64,000 nucleotides of DNA, from NCBI RefSeq assembly GCF_003318295.1, contig NZ_QOCW01000004.1, positions 1 through 64,000 on the forward strand. Direction: 5' to 3'. Positions 1 through 10,047 of the stretch are shown piece by piece; the stretch's first letter is position 1; each line of letters starts with the position of its first letter. The translations under genes were made by a program, and so were the position numbers. The notes beneath the pieces were generated by a model. It ran no database searches. It saw nothing but the letters and a program-made list of their open reading frames with translations, and was not told the DNA's origin. The stretch comes from Bacillus taeanensis. GTDB taxonomy: Bacteria > Bacillota > Bacilli > Bacillales > UBA6769.

Positions 1-1
1 T

Positions 2-1006
2 CCGCAGCAGCAAATGCCGGCACCTTATCCGCAGCAGCAAATGCCGGCACCTTATCCGCAGCAGCAAATGCCGGCACCTTATCCGCAGCAGCAAATGCCG
101 GCACCTTATCCGCAGCAGCAAATGCCGACACCTTATCCGCAGCAGCAAATGCCGGCACCTTATCCGCAGCAGCAAATGCCAGCACCTTATCCACAGCAGT
201 CTATGATGCCTCATGGGGATTGTGTACCAATGACTGGAATGATTCCGGGAACAGGCTTGCCGTTTGGGATGGCTCCTCAGCCTTATTCAATGCCTATAGG
301 AGATAAATCAATGTTTTCAGGGAGTGAACCGGAAGAAGAGATGGAGTCATCAAGTTATATGCCGCAAGAGGACTATCCAACTCCAACCTCAGAACAGCCG
401 GATTTGATGGGTCAGCAGATGATGTCCGGTCAGATGCCGCCAATGGGTCAGCAGATGATGTCCGGTCAGATGCCGCCAATGGGTCAGCAGATGATGTCCG
501 GTCAGATGCCGCCAATGGGTCAGCAGATGATGTCCGGTCAGATGCCGCCAATGGGTCAGCAGATGATGTCCGGTCAGATGCCGCCAATGGGTCAGCAGAT
601 GATGTCCGGTCAGATGCCGCCAATGGGTCAGCAGATGATGTCCGGTCAGGTGCCGTCAATGGGTCAGCAGATGATGCCTGGTCAGATGCCGCCAATGGGT
701 CAGCAGATGATGCCTGGTCAGATGCCGCCAATGGGTCAGCAGATGATGCCCGGCCAGATGCCCCCCCAACCTTTTTATTCTCCATATAGTCAGGGAGATT
801 GCGGCTGCGGCTGTGGAGGTAGTAAGCAGCCAGGACCAGCAGTACCAGGTTATTCAATGCCAGCAGAATATGCCGGCCATCAAGGATATTACCCATATGG
901 AATGATGCCATCTTATCCTTCTTATAATATGTATCCTTCACAAGAAATGGGAAGTTATCCACAAATGGAACGGTTTGAGGAAAGTCATGATGATGAATCA
1001 TTATAG
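2..1006 (+). CDS. safA: SafA, spore coat/cortex morphogenetic protein (C-terminal part, truncated by window edge)
   Basis: The frame is open at the left edge, so the N-terminus (a LysM domain in the family) lies outside the window. What remains is low-complexity and rich in Pro, Gln, Met and Tyr: seven 9-residue repeats (MPAPYPQQQ type), a spacer, ten 12-residue repeats (MGQQMMSGQMPP type), then a Cys/Gly cluster (GDCGCGCGG) and a Tyr-rich tail. SafA organises the inner coat at the cortex interface in the mother cell. The assignment rests on this composition plus position ahead of a CoxA-like gene, bofC and ruvAB, as in B. subtilis. Repeat-rich C-termini evolve fast, so another coat protein with similar composition cannot be fully excluded. 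The stop overlaps the next gene by about 20 bp. Confidence 0.75.
   Translation, partial: PQQQMPAPYPQQQMPAPYPQQQMPAPYPQQQMPAPYPQQQMPTPYPQQQMPAPYPQQQMPAPYPQQSMMPHGDCVPMTGMIPGTGLPFGMAPQPYSMPIGDKSMFSGSEPEEEMESSSYMPQEDYPTPTSEQPDLMGQQMMSGQMPPMGQQMMSGQMPPMGQQMMSGQMPPMGQQMMSGQMPPMGQQMMSGQMPPMGQQMMSGQMPPMGQQMMSGQVPSMGQQMMPGQMPPMGQQMMPGQMPPMGQQMMPGQMPPQPFYSPYSQGDCGCGCGGSKQPGPAVPGYSMPAEYAGHQGYYPYGMMPSYPSYNMYPSQEMGSYPQMERFEESHDDESL
14..202 (+). repeat. 27-bp tandem repeat, 7 units, in safA
   Basis: Seven consecutive 27-bp units each encode MPAPYPQQQ; one unit has T for A and the last ends in S. Units are almost identical in DNA as well as protein, which points to recent slippage or homogenisation. The array probably continues left of the window, because the first bases already encode PQQQ. 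Confidence 0.95.
407..766 (+). repeat. 36-bp tandem repeat, 10 units, in safA
   Basis: Ten 36-bp units encode MGQQMMSGQMPP. Units 1-6 are the same in protein, unit 7 reads MGQQMMSGQVPS, and units 8-10 carry P for S (MGQQMMPGQMPP). The gradient of variants suggests duplication within the array. The period is a multiple of 3, so copy-number changes keep the reading frame. Confidence 0.95.
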
Positions 1007-2009
1007 GAATAGCAATGGAGACGATTTACATTATTATCGTCTCTTTTTTTCTTTTTATCAATTAACAAAGTATGCGGTCGAACATTATAAAATCATTAAA
1101 AAACATGTCTTATTAGTTGATACAAAAAACGGCTCTTATATTTTAAAGCGTTATTCAACAAAAAACGCCTTATTACTGCAAATTGCCTTAAGCAAATATT
1201 TATCTAAAAAGAACATCATCATTCCTTTTAAAGCTTTTCCGGATGGACAGTTCTTTATTGAGGAAAACGGTTATTGGGGAATCATGCCTTATATAGAGGG
1301 AACACCTCTTAACTTTAAACATCTAAAGGATCAGCAGGAAGGATTAAATCAACTTCATCTTTTTCATAAAGAAACATTAAGTATGTGTTTTTCCATACAA
1401 ACTCCTCGATTTTCTCTTTTTTCTTATTGGAAAAAAAGATATGAAACATTCCAAGAAAGCATCTACTCAGTTAATATGGAAATGCGGCTCAAAGCAATAG
1501 CTGATGAATTGCTGCGGTGGGGAAAATTTGCATTACAAAGGCTTCCTTTATATTATTTAAAGCAGTTAGAACAAAAAGCTTGTTTTGAGCATCAGTGGGT
1601 GCACGGAGATGTTGCTTCCCATAATTTTTTACGTATAAAAGATCAATCGGTTTTATTATTAGATTGCGATTTATTAGCAGAAGCTCCAATTGAATATGAT
1701 TATCTTCAATATTTAAATCGAATTATGCCTTATTATAAGTGGAAGATCCCTGCTTTAAACAAACTGGAAAACAATGAGATTCAGTCTTTGTTAGAAAAAG
1801 CATGGTTTTATTTAGCACTTATATATCCAACAGATTTATATCGGGAATGGAATCGTTATTTTCGCTGTAAAGAGCGTCAATCTCCATTATTTATACAAGA
1901 TATGGAAATGAAATTTTATATGCGTTATTCAACGATAATGGAACTTATGAACGAATATCGAAAATTTGATGAAGTAAATGGTTGGTGCTTCTTAAATAAG
2001 GATACTTAG
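987..2009 (+). CDS. CotS/APH-like phosphotransferase-fold protein, probably spore-coat associated
   Basis: About 340 residues with an aminoglycoside-phosphotransferase/CotS-like kinase fold. A catalytic-loop motif HGDVASHNF lies near residue 210 and an acidic metal-binding motif LLDCDLL follows 17 residues later. An N-lobe with a candidate Lys (SYILKRYS) precedes them. Bacillus CotS/CotI/YsxE-type coat kinases share this layout. The frame could open at TTG 975, but GAGGA at 977-981 points to ATG 987 or 990. It starts inside the end of safA, which suggests translational coupling and joint mother-cell expression. The substrate is unknown. The C-terminus (MRYSTIMELMNEYRKFDEV) is helical. Confidence 0.7.
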   Translation: MMMNHYRNSNGDDLHYYRLFFSFYQLTKYAVEHYKIIKKHVLLVDTKNGSYILKRYSTKNALLLQIALSKYLSKKNIIIPFKAFPDGQFFIEENGYWGIMPYIEGTPLNFKHLKDQQEGLNQLHLFHKETLSMCFSIQTPRFSLFSYWKKRYETFQESIYSVNMEMRLKAIADELLRWGKFALQRLPLYYLKQLEQKACFEHQWVHGDVASHNFLRIKDQSVLLLDCDLLAEAPIEYDYLQYLNRIMPYYKWKIPALNKLENNEIQSLLEKAWFYLALIYPTDLYREWNRYFRCKERQSPLFIQDMEMKFYMRYSTIMELMNEYRKFDEVNGWCFLNKDT

Positions 2010-2103
2010 CTTTTATTTCTCCAAAATTTCATATGACTACCTAGAACTAACAGTTTAATTAATGCCTCCTCTTGCCATTCTAAAGATGAAAGGAGGTTTT
2101 AAA

Positions 2104-2784
2104 ATGAAAAAAATCGCTTGGACACTTTCCGCAACTATGTTAATTGGTGGGCTTACAGCATGTAACATGAATGATAATAATGAAGCGATGGATTACAACG
2201 ACAATGTCAGACCTATCGGTTATTATTCAAATGATAATGGAAATAACCGTCCTTTAGGGGTCAACTATAACAATCGAAATGTGGGAATGGGAAATTTAGA
2301 TAACACAGCTGAAGGTCCATTAACAGATATGGTTGATCAAGATGACAATTATCATTATCGAAATGACCCGCGCAATTATAATCGAAGAGGTGTCATGGAT
2401 CGTCCAAATGACCGACCAAGAAATGTTGGTTATTATGATGGGACAGATAATGAACTTGCTGAAAGAATTGCAGATAAAGTAGAAAAATTAAATAATATTA
2501 AAGATGTCAATACACTTGTTTACGGAAATCGGGTTGTTATTGCTGTAGATACAAATGATCAAAATGATCAAGATGTAGAAGCAAGTGTAAGAAAAGCAGT
2601 AAACAGCATTGTACAAGGACGTAATGTAACAGTCGTAACAGATGAAGACTTGTTTGGTCGTATTGACAATATTAATAACGATATGCGTGATGGTCGTGAC
2701 TTTAATGAAGTACAGCCAGAAATCAATAATATTTTTAATGATCTTGGTGATACAATGAAACGACCATTTCAAGACAATTCGTAA
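2104..2784 (+). CDS. coxA: YhcN/YlaJ-family sporulation lipoprotein, CoxA-like
   Basis: A 226-residue lipoprotein. The signal peptide MKKIAWTLSATMLIGGLTAC ends in a lipobox (LTAC), so the mature protein should be lipid-anchored. The middle is Asn/Asp/Tyr-rich and low complexity. The C-terminal half (from about residue 115) has the YhcN/YlaJ pattern: LAERIADKVEKLNNIKDVN, then GNRVVIAVD and a second alpha-beta unit ending VTVVTDEDLF. B. subtilis CoxA (YrbB), a spore cortex protein, is of this family and follows safA, which supports orthology by position. ATG 2104 has AAAGGAGG seven bases upstream; an in-frame ATG at 2062 has no ribosome site. A strong terminator follows. Confidence 0.75.
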   Translation: MKKIAWTLSATMLIGGLTACNMNDNNEAMDYNDNVRPIGYYSNDNGNNRPLGVNYNNRNVGMGNLDNTAEGPLTDMVDQDDNYHYRNDPRNYNRRGVMDRPNDRPRNVGYYDGTDNELAERIADKVEKLNNIKDVNTLVYGNRVVIAVDTNDQNDQDVEASVRKAVNSIVQGRNVTVVTDEDLFGRIDNINNDMRDGRDFNEVQPEINNIFNDLGDTMKRPFQDNS

Positions 2785-2796
2785 TGAAGCGAATGA

Positions 2797-2824
2797 AAAA
2801 GAGCAGAATTTTTTCTGCTCTTTT
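2797..2824 (+). terminator. Rho-independent terminator after the CoxA-like gene
   Basis: Inverted repeat AAAAGAGCAGAA / TTCTGCTCTTTT with a 4-base loop, ending in a T run, 13 bp after the stop codon. Confidence 0.85.
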
Positions 2825-2928
2825 ATTGTATTTTTTAGGGGGAGATTTTTTATAGCTGGGATAATTTAGGGTGGTTATGGCAAGACTATAAATAACTAAC
2901 AGCATCTCCAAAATATGAGGTGATCACT

Positions 2929-3483
2929 ATGCAAAAACAGCTGATAAATCGTTCTTCTCTCGTACTTTTTATTTGCTTTACACTTATTGGAGGGCTCTAT
3001 GTACTTGGTTTCCAGTTTATAGAAGGTGCTAATGCAAAGAAAAGTAGTGAAAATTTGAGTGAAGAAGTTTTTCAAATTACTGGGCCGAAAACAATCAATG
3101 TTCATTTGCGAACTGCTTACTTAGACGGGGAAATTATAGAAGAAGTAGTGCAGGAGACAATATGGGCAATGGAAGATTTTTGGGCAAGTTATGATGATTG
3201 GCAGTTAATTGATCAAAATGAAGAACAGGTTATATTTCAAAAAGAAGTACCATCTATTTCTCCGTTATCAAAAGCGAATGGATACTTTGGTATTTCTAGT
3301 GAAAATATTTTAACAATGTATGATGGAAAGCCTAGTGGAAAAAGGGAAATTAAAAAGTTTTTTCAGTTAGATTTAAAAAAACTTGAAGCCAATTATGAAG
3401 AAGCATTAAGTAAAGGTATTGATATTAAATCAACAGATCATTATCAAGATGTTCTTAATAAAATGAGCAATTATGAAAAATAA
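2929..3483 (+). CDS. bofC: BofC, forespore intercompartmental signalling regulator
   Basis: A 184-residue secreted protein with an N-terminal signal/anchor (about residues 9-27). The BofC hallmark follows: HLRTAYLDGEIIEEV, then ETIWAMEDFWASYDDW. BofC is made in the forespore and exported to the intermembrane space, where in B. subtilis it restrains SpoIVB and so times pro-sigma-K processing; sigK itself lies at about 56 kb in this window. GAGGTGA at 2917-2923 sets ATG 2929 as the start; GTG 2920 lies inside that ribosome site. It stands between two terminators, so it is probably monocistronic. Confidence 0.9.
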   Translation: MQKQLINRSSLVLFICFTLIGGLYVLGFQFIEGANAKKSSENLSEEVFQITGPKTINVHLRTAYLDGEIIEEVVQETIWAMEDFWASYDDWQLIDQNEEQVIFQKEVPSISPLSKANGYFGISSENILTMYDGKPSGKREIKKFFQLDLKKLEANYEEALSKGIDIKSTDHYQDVLNKMSNYEK

Positions 3484-3528
3484 CAATGAGAGCTGCGTTA
3501 ACGATTGCAGCTCTCATTGTTATTTTTT
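3482..3528 (+). terminator. Rho-independent terminator after bofC
   Basis: Perfect 15-bp arms AACAATGAGAGCTGC / GCAGCTCTCATTGTT with a 10-base loop and a following T tract. The left arm overlaps the bofC stop codon. Confidence 0.9.
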
Positions 3529-3621
3529 CTATCATAAAACCTGCTGTCACCTTTTGAGACGAGCAGGGTATTTTTATCGGTATTGACAGCCTACCTTCAA
3601 TGTGGCATTTTAAGAGGACTG

Positions 3622-3630
3622 TGGTAAAAT
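3622..3630 (+). promoter_or_regulatory. Candidate extended -10 promoter for ruvAB
   Basis: TGGTAAAAT matches an extended -10 (TGn + TAAAAT). No good -35 lies at the matching distance. It would start transcription near 3637, overlapping the LexA-like box. Confidence 0.4.
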
Positions 3631-3638
3631 AAGTGATA

Positions 3639-3652
3639 GAAATGCATGTTCG
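3639..3652 (+). promoter_or_regulatory. Candidate LexA (SOS/Din) box upstream of ruvA
   Basis: GAAATGCATGTTCG matches the Bacillus consensus CGAACRNRYGTTYG at 11 of 14 positions; the right half is perfect and the mismatches are in the left half. It sits just after a -10 and 33 bp before the ruvA start, where a repressor would block transcription. ruvAB belongs to the B. subtilis SOS regulon. Confidence 0.5.
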
Positions 3653-3684
3653 TCTTTTACTACGGGTATAGGGAGAGAAGTTTG

Positions 3685-4287
3685 TTGATTGAATTTATTA
3701 TTGGAAAAGTTGATTATGTTCACCCACAGTATATTGTTATAGAATCAAATAATATTGGTTATCAAGTTTATTGCGGCAATCCATTTATCTTTCAGCAATC
3801 CGATCAAGAAATTAAAGTATATACATATCAGCATGTACGCGAAGATATATTAGCGCTGTATGGATTTAAAACACGATCAGAACGAGCATTGTTTGTAAAG
3901 CTGCTAAATGTTTCGGGAATTGGGCCAAAAGGGGCACTTGCTATTTTGGCAACCGGCCAGCCTGATCAGGTTGTATCGGCCATAGAAAGGGAAGATGAAA
4001 AGTTTTTAACGAAATTTCCAGGGGTTGGCAAGAAGACAGCTCGTCAAATTATTTTAGATTTAAAAGGAAAGCTTCAAGAGCTTGTATCTTTTGATCAGTC
4101 CCTTCCTTTAGAATTTGAGGCTCCTTTATCTTCTTATTCAAAAGAGCTTGAAGAAGCATTAGAAGCGTTAAAAGCGTTAGGATATGCAGAACGTGAGATT
4201 AAAAAAATTGAACCAAAGCTTATGAATGAAGAGATGACAACTGACCAATTCATTAAAAAAGCACTTCAGCTTTTATTAAATCAATAA
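3685..4287 (+). CDS. ruvA: Holliday junction branch migration protein RuvA
   Basis: A 200-residue subunit that binds Holliday junctions and loads the RuvB motor. N-terminal OB fold ([16 protein letters not shown], residues 1-60), two helix-hairpin-helix motifs ([16 protein letters not shown] near 73-88; [16 protein letters not shown] near 108-123) and a C-terminal three-helix domain that contacts RuvB. TTG 3685 was chosen because it gives the family N-terminus and usual length and has GGGAGAG at 3671-3677. An in-frame ATG at 3646 would add 13 residues and overlap the LexA-like box. The first gene of ruvA-ruvB-DUF2905-queA-tgt-yajC. Confidence 0.97.
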   Translation: MIEFIIGKVDYVHPQYIVIESNNIGYQVYCGNPFIFQQSDQEIKVYTYQHVREDILALYGFKTRSERALFVKLLNVSGIGPKGALAILATGQPDQVVSAIEREDEKFLTKFPGVGKKTARQIILDLKGKLQELVSFDQSLPLEFEAPLSSYSKELEEALEALKALGYAEREIKKIEPKLMNEEMTTDQFIKKALQLLLNQ

Positions 4288-4319
4288 AGTTATCATCGAA
4301 AAGCTAGGAGGTGGAAAAG

Positions 4320-5315
4320 ATGGACGAGCGTATTGTCAGTGGAGAAATAAAAGGAGAAGACGCTTATGAATTTAGTTTGCGTCCAACTCTTTTATCTCAG
4401 TATATTGGCCAAGAAAAAGTAAAAGAAAACTTAAATGTATTTATTGAAGCCGCAAAAATGCGTCAAGAGCCGCTCGATCATGTATTACTGTATGGGCCGC
4501 CAGGGCTTGGGAAAACAACATTATCAACCATTATCGCAAATGAAATGGGTGTTAATGTTCGAACAACTGCAGGACCTGCTATTGAGCGGCAGGGTGATTT
4601 AGCGGCGATTTTAACATCTCTAGAGCCGGGAGATGTGCTTTTTATTGATGAAATTCATCGCCTGCATCGTTCTGTAGAAGAAGTTCTTTATCCAGCAATG
4701 GAAGACTTTTGTCTAGATATTGTAATTGGGAAAGGAGAAACAGCTCGCTCAGTAAGACTTGATTTGCCTCCTTTTACGCTTGTTGGGGCTACAACAAGAG
4801 CGGGATATCTTTCAGCTCCTCTTAGAGATCGGTTTGGCGTTGTCAGCCGCTTAGAGTATTATAATGAGGAAGAGCTTGCAATGATTGTAAGGCGTACAGC
4901 TGAAGTGTTTGGTGTAGAAATTGAAACACCTGCTTCCCATGAAATTGCTAAAAGGGCACGCGGGACACCGAGGATTGCAAATCGCCTGCTTCGTCGAGTA
5001 CGCGATTTTGCTCAAGTGCAAGCAGATGGTGTCATTACAACAGAAATTACAGAGAAGGCACTTGAAAGGCTTCAGGTCGATCGGCTCGGCTTAGATCACG
5101 TCGATCATAAATTACTAAAAGGAATTATTGAGCGCTTTCGCGGTGGTCCAGTTGGATTAGATACAATCGCAGCTTCAATTGGTGAAGAATCTCACACAAT
5201 CGAGGATGTGTATGAACCGTATCTTTTACAAATTGGTTTTTTACAGCGTACACCAAGAGGAAGAGTTGTTACCCATAAAGTTTATGAACATTTTAATATG
5301 GAGGCACCAAAATAA
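4320..5315 (+). CDS. ruvB: Holliday junction branch migration helicase RuvB
   Basis: A 331-residue AAA+ ATPase that forms hexameric rings on either side of a RuvA-bound junction and pumps DNA. Walker A GPPGLGKT (59-66), Walker B DVLFIDE (105-111) with [11 protein letters not shown] after it, sensor 1 VGATTRAG, Arg-finger segment PLRDRFG, and a C-terminal winged helix (RTPRGRVVT). ATG 4320 has AGGAGGTG at 4306-4313; in-frame GTG 4311 lies within that site. It follows ruvA by 32 bp and overlaps the next gene by one base (TAATG). Confidence 0.98.
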   Translation: MDERIVSGEIKGEDAYEFSLRPTLLSQYIGQEKVKENLNVFIEAAKMRQEPLDHVLLYGPPGLGKTTLSTIIANEMGVNVRTTAGPAIERQGDLAAILTSLEPGDVLFIDEIHRLHRSVEEVLYPAMEDFCLDIVIGKGETARSVRLDLPPFTLVGATTRAGYLSAPLRDRFGVVSRLEYYNEEELAMIVRRTAEVFGVEIETPASHEIAKRARGTPRIANRLLRRVRDFAQVQADGVITTEITEKALERLQVDRLGLDHVDHKLLKGIIERFRGGPVGLDTIAASIGEESHTIEDVYEPYLLQIGFLQRTPRGRVVTHKVYEHFNMEAPK

Positions 5316-5512
5316 TGGGCGTTTCAAAAATGTTTATTGTGCTTGGCATCACTTTTTTAGTGATTGGTTTAGTATGGCAGTTTATCGAAAAACTTCCTGG
5401 AGATATTGTATTTAAGAAAGGAAATACAACGTTTTATTTTCCAATTGTAACTTCTATTGTTATTAGTATTGTTTTGTCACTAGTATTTTACTTCATTGGC
5501 AAATTTAAATAA
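5315..5512 (+). CDS. DUF2905 family small membrane protein
   Basis: A 65-residue protein with two membrane spans (about 5-23 and 41-62) joined by a loop with the motif LPGDIVFKKGNTTFYFP, typical of DUF2905. The function is unknown. Its ATG overlaps the ruvB stop (TAATG), so translation is probably coupled and it is co-expressed with ruvAB. No catalytic residues are evident; a membrane-associated accessory role is a guess only. Confidence 0.8.
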   Translation: MGVSKMFIVLGITFLVIGLVWQFIEKLPGDIVFKKGNTTFYFPIVTSIVISIVLSLVFYFIGKFK

Positions 5513-5546
5513 TCTTTTAGTTGAAAGAAAGTAATAGGTGAAAAAT

Positions 5547-7728
<2,182 letters not shown>

Positions 7729-7837
7729 TGATGTAAAGGTGCAGCGCTCAGATTATCATTTTTATTATAAAAGAGATAAACTGAAAGGTGCACATTTATA
7801 AAATTTCATGTTTATTTAGAAAGGAGGGAATGGAAAA

Positions 7838-8104
7838 GTGGAAGGTTTGGTAGGTTCAGTATTACCGTTATTACTTATGTTTGCGATTTTTTACTTCCTT
7901 TTAATTCGTCCTCAGCAAAAGCGGCAAAAACAAACACGTCAAATGCAGGAAAGTGTACAAAAAGGAGATCGTGTTGTAACAATTGGCGGTTTTCACGGGA
8001 TGATTGAAGCAGTAGATGAAACGACAATTGTGCTTCGTGCTGGTGATGGTTCAAAACTTACATATGATCGCGCAGCAATAAGAGAAGTTAAAAAAAATGA
8101 TTAA
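7838..8104 (+). CDS. yajC: YajC (YrbF), Sec translocase accessory subunit
   Basis: An 88-residue single-span protein: hydrophobic helix at about residues 5-22 ending in the signature FYFLLIRPQQKRQK, then a cytoplasmic small beta domain (VQKGDRVVTIGGFHGMIEAV). YajC associates with SecDF in the export complex; secD/secF lie 5.5 kb away. GTG 7838 is preceded by AAGGAGGG at 7821-7828. It is the last gene before a bidirectional terminator. Confidence 0.95.
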   Translation: MEGLVGSVLPLLLMFAIFYFLLIRPQQKRQKQTRQMQESVQKGDRVVTIGGFHGMIEAVDETTIVLRAGDGSKLTYDRAAIREVKKND

Positions 8105-8106
8105 TG

Positions 8107-8140
8107 AATAAAACGAGCGGGGAATCCCGCTCGTTTTATT
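8107..8140. terminator. Bidirectional terminator between yajC and yrzE
   Basis: Perfect 15-bp arms AATAAAACGAGCGGG / CCCGCTCGTTTTATT around a 4-base loop, with T runs in both directions. It serves the converging yajC (+) and yrzE (-). Confidence 0.92.
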
Positions 8141-8144
8141 TTAA

Positions 8145-8519
8145 CTATTTACTGCTCAAATTTACTCCAATGACTCCTCCAAGTACGGCAGTGCCCATAT
8201 ATCCAAAGTGAAAAAGCATTTGTGATGAATCAAAGGTCATTGAATAGCCAAGAAATTGAACAAAAAACACAAAAATTGTATAAAGTAATCCTGTTAGTGC
8301 TCCAATAATCCAGCCTCTTTCTTTTCCGCGTCCTCCAGCAATAATACCTCCTATAAAGATCGCAATAAAGGATGATCCGACAATTAACCAACGAATGGAA
8401 CCTTCAGTAAGCGATGAAAATCTTAATATGACTGAGAAAATAAAACTTATTGATAAAACAATTGTAATAATAGCTAAAAAACCATAACCAACAGCTCGTA
8501 ATAATTGTTGTACTGACAC
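8145..8519 (-). CDS. yrzE: TIGR04086 family membrane protein (YrzE)
   Basis: A 124-residue protein with four predicted membrane spans (about 12-32, 43-63, 70-90, 102-121) and a Gly-rich turn GGIIAGGRGKERGW between spans 2 and 3. This matches the TIGR04086 / YrzE family in the same position (after yajC) in B. subtilis. The function is unknown. It is transcribed against yajC and shares its terminator. Confidence 0.75.
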   Translation of the reverse strand: MSVQQLLRAVGYGFLAIITIVLSISFIFSVILRFSSLTEGSIRWLIVGSSFIAIFIGGIIAGGRGKERGWIIGALTGLLYTIFVFFVQFLGYSMTFDSSQMLFHFGYMGTAVLGGVIGVNLSSK

Positions 8520-8671
8520 TCTGCTTCCCCCTTTGTATGCAAGTAATAGTACATTTTATTCGTAACCGGACAAATTAGAAGTGAAATTGTCCTATAAAAC
8601 AGGACAACATGTTTCATCCACCTTCATCATATGATGATAGAAAGAAAGGGACGATGGAGGGAGTTGGAATA

Positions 8672-9964
8672 GTGGAAATAATTTTAACATGTATCATCTT
8701 TTTGCTATGTTATATTGGCTTTATTACTGAAAAGATTAATCGTGCCCTAATTGCGTGCGGTGGCGGTATTTTAATGCTTCTTCTTGGAATATTAGATATT
8801 AATAATACATTTATGGAGCATATTGATTGGCATACGATTGCATTATTATTTTCAATGATGATTCTTGTTTCGATTACGAGTCAAAACGGTGTGTTTGAGT
8901 TTATAGCGGTAACAGTTGCAAAGAAAGTAAAAGGAAAGCCGGTTCCACTATTAATTGTAATGTCGACGTTAACTGCGATCGGGTCTGCATTTTTAGATAA
9001 TGTTACAACAGTCCTTCTTCTCGTACCTATTATGCTAACGTTAACCAAAATGCTTGATGTAGAGGTGTTTCCCTTTTTACTATGTATGATTTTATTTTCA
9101 AATATTGGGGGAACCGCCACGCTCATTGGTGATCCGCCTAACATTATGATTGGGCAAGCTGTGGGCCACCTTGACTTTAACGACTTTTTATTTAATCTAG
9201 GACCAGCCATATTAATTATTTTTAGTGTTGTACTTTCGATTATATCGTTTTATTATCGAAACAAATTAACTGTCAGTCAAACAAATCAACAAAAGTTAAT
9301 GAATATTGATCCTGTAAGTTACTTGAAGAATGGACCGCTTCTTTATAAATCTGTTTCCGTATTATTAATGACAATAATAGGTTTTTTGCTTCATCCAATA
9401 TTAAATGTTGACTTAACAAGTGTAGCAATGGCGGGTGCCATGTTATTATTGCTTATTACTCACAATGAACAAGATGCGGAAGAAGTTTTTAAGTCTGTTG
9501 AGTGGGTAACGTTATTCTTTTTTATTGGGTTGTTTATGTTAATTGGAGGCTTAAAGGAAGTTGGCATTATTGATGAACTTGCGCGAGGTATTTTGTATTA
9601 TACAGAAGGAGACTTGCCGATAACAGCGGTTGCAATTTTATGGGGATCAGGTATTCTTTCGGCTTTTTTGGATAATATCCCCTTTGTTGCTGCTATGATA
9701 CCAGTTATACTAGAATTTAAAGATTATGGTATGACAGATCTTGACCCTCTATGGTGGGCGCTAGCACTTGGATCTTGTTTAGGGGGAAATGGTACTCTTA
9801 TTGGTGCTTCTGCCAATGTCATTGTTGCTGGATTTGCAGCAAAAGAACGCTTCCATTTTTCATTTTTTTCTTATTTAAAGATTGGTATGCTGGTTGTATT
9901 GTTATCTTTATTTATTTCAACTATCTACCTTTATTTCCGGTATTTGATTAATTATATATATTAA
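8672..9964 (+). CDS. ArsB/NhaD-type ion transporter
   Basis: About 430 residues and roughly 11 membrane spans. It has the internal two-fold repeat of the ion-transporter (IT) superfamily: AFLDNVTTVLLLVPIM ... TLIGDPPNIMIG in the first half and AFLDNIPFVAAMIPVI ... TLIGASANVIVAG in the second. These DN-T/P and IG-NI motifs are typical of ArsB, P-protein and NhaD-like permeases. The substrate (arsenite, Na+/H+ or an organic anion) cannot be told from sequence; no ars genes are adjacent. GTG 8672 follows GGAGGGAG; ATG 8654 or 8609 in the same frame are alternatives. I do not recall a counterpart here in B. subtilis. Confidence 0.8.
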   Translation: MEIILTCIIFLLCYIGFITEKINRALIACGGGILMLLLGILDINNTFMEHIDWHTIALLFSMMILVSITSQNGVFEFIAVTVAKKVKGKPVPLLIVMSTLTAIGSAFLDNVTTVLLLVPIMLTLTKMLDVEVFPFLLCMILFSNIGGTATLIGDPPNIMIGQAVGHLDFNDFLFNLGPAILIIFSVVLSIISFYYRNKLTVSQTNQQKLMNIDPVSYLKNGPLLYKSVSVLLMTIIGFLLHPILNVDLTSVAMAGAMLLLLITHNEQDAEEVFKSVEWVTLFFFIGLFMLIGGLKEVGIIDELARGILYYTEGDLPITAVAILWGSGILSAFLDNIPFVAAMIPVILEFKDYGMTDLDPLWWALALGSCLGGNGTLIGASANVIVAGFAAKERFHFSFFSYLKIGMLVVLLSLFISTIYLYFRYLINYIY

Positions 9965-10047
9965 CGTTCTATTTCCAATTGCTTCATCTAATGTTCTTCC
10001 TTTGCTTGGTCACACTAACAATAAGTATAAGTGAAAGGGGAAGCAAG

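Noticed and set aside
407-766. Evenly spaced repeats that could suggest a CRISPR array
   Set aside because: The units are contiguous with no spacers and encode in-frame protein repeats.
294-1001. Long open frame on the minus strand across the safA repeats
   Set aside because: It reads the same repeats in antisense (Ser/Ala/Asp-rich periodic product), has no ribosome site, and exists only because the repeat period is a multiple of 3.
3583-3630. TTGACA at 3583 as the -35 of ruvA
   Set aside because: The nearest good -10 (3625-3630) is 36 bp away, and nothing suitable lies at 16-19 bp.
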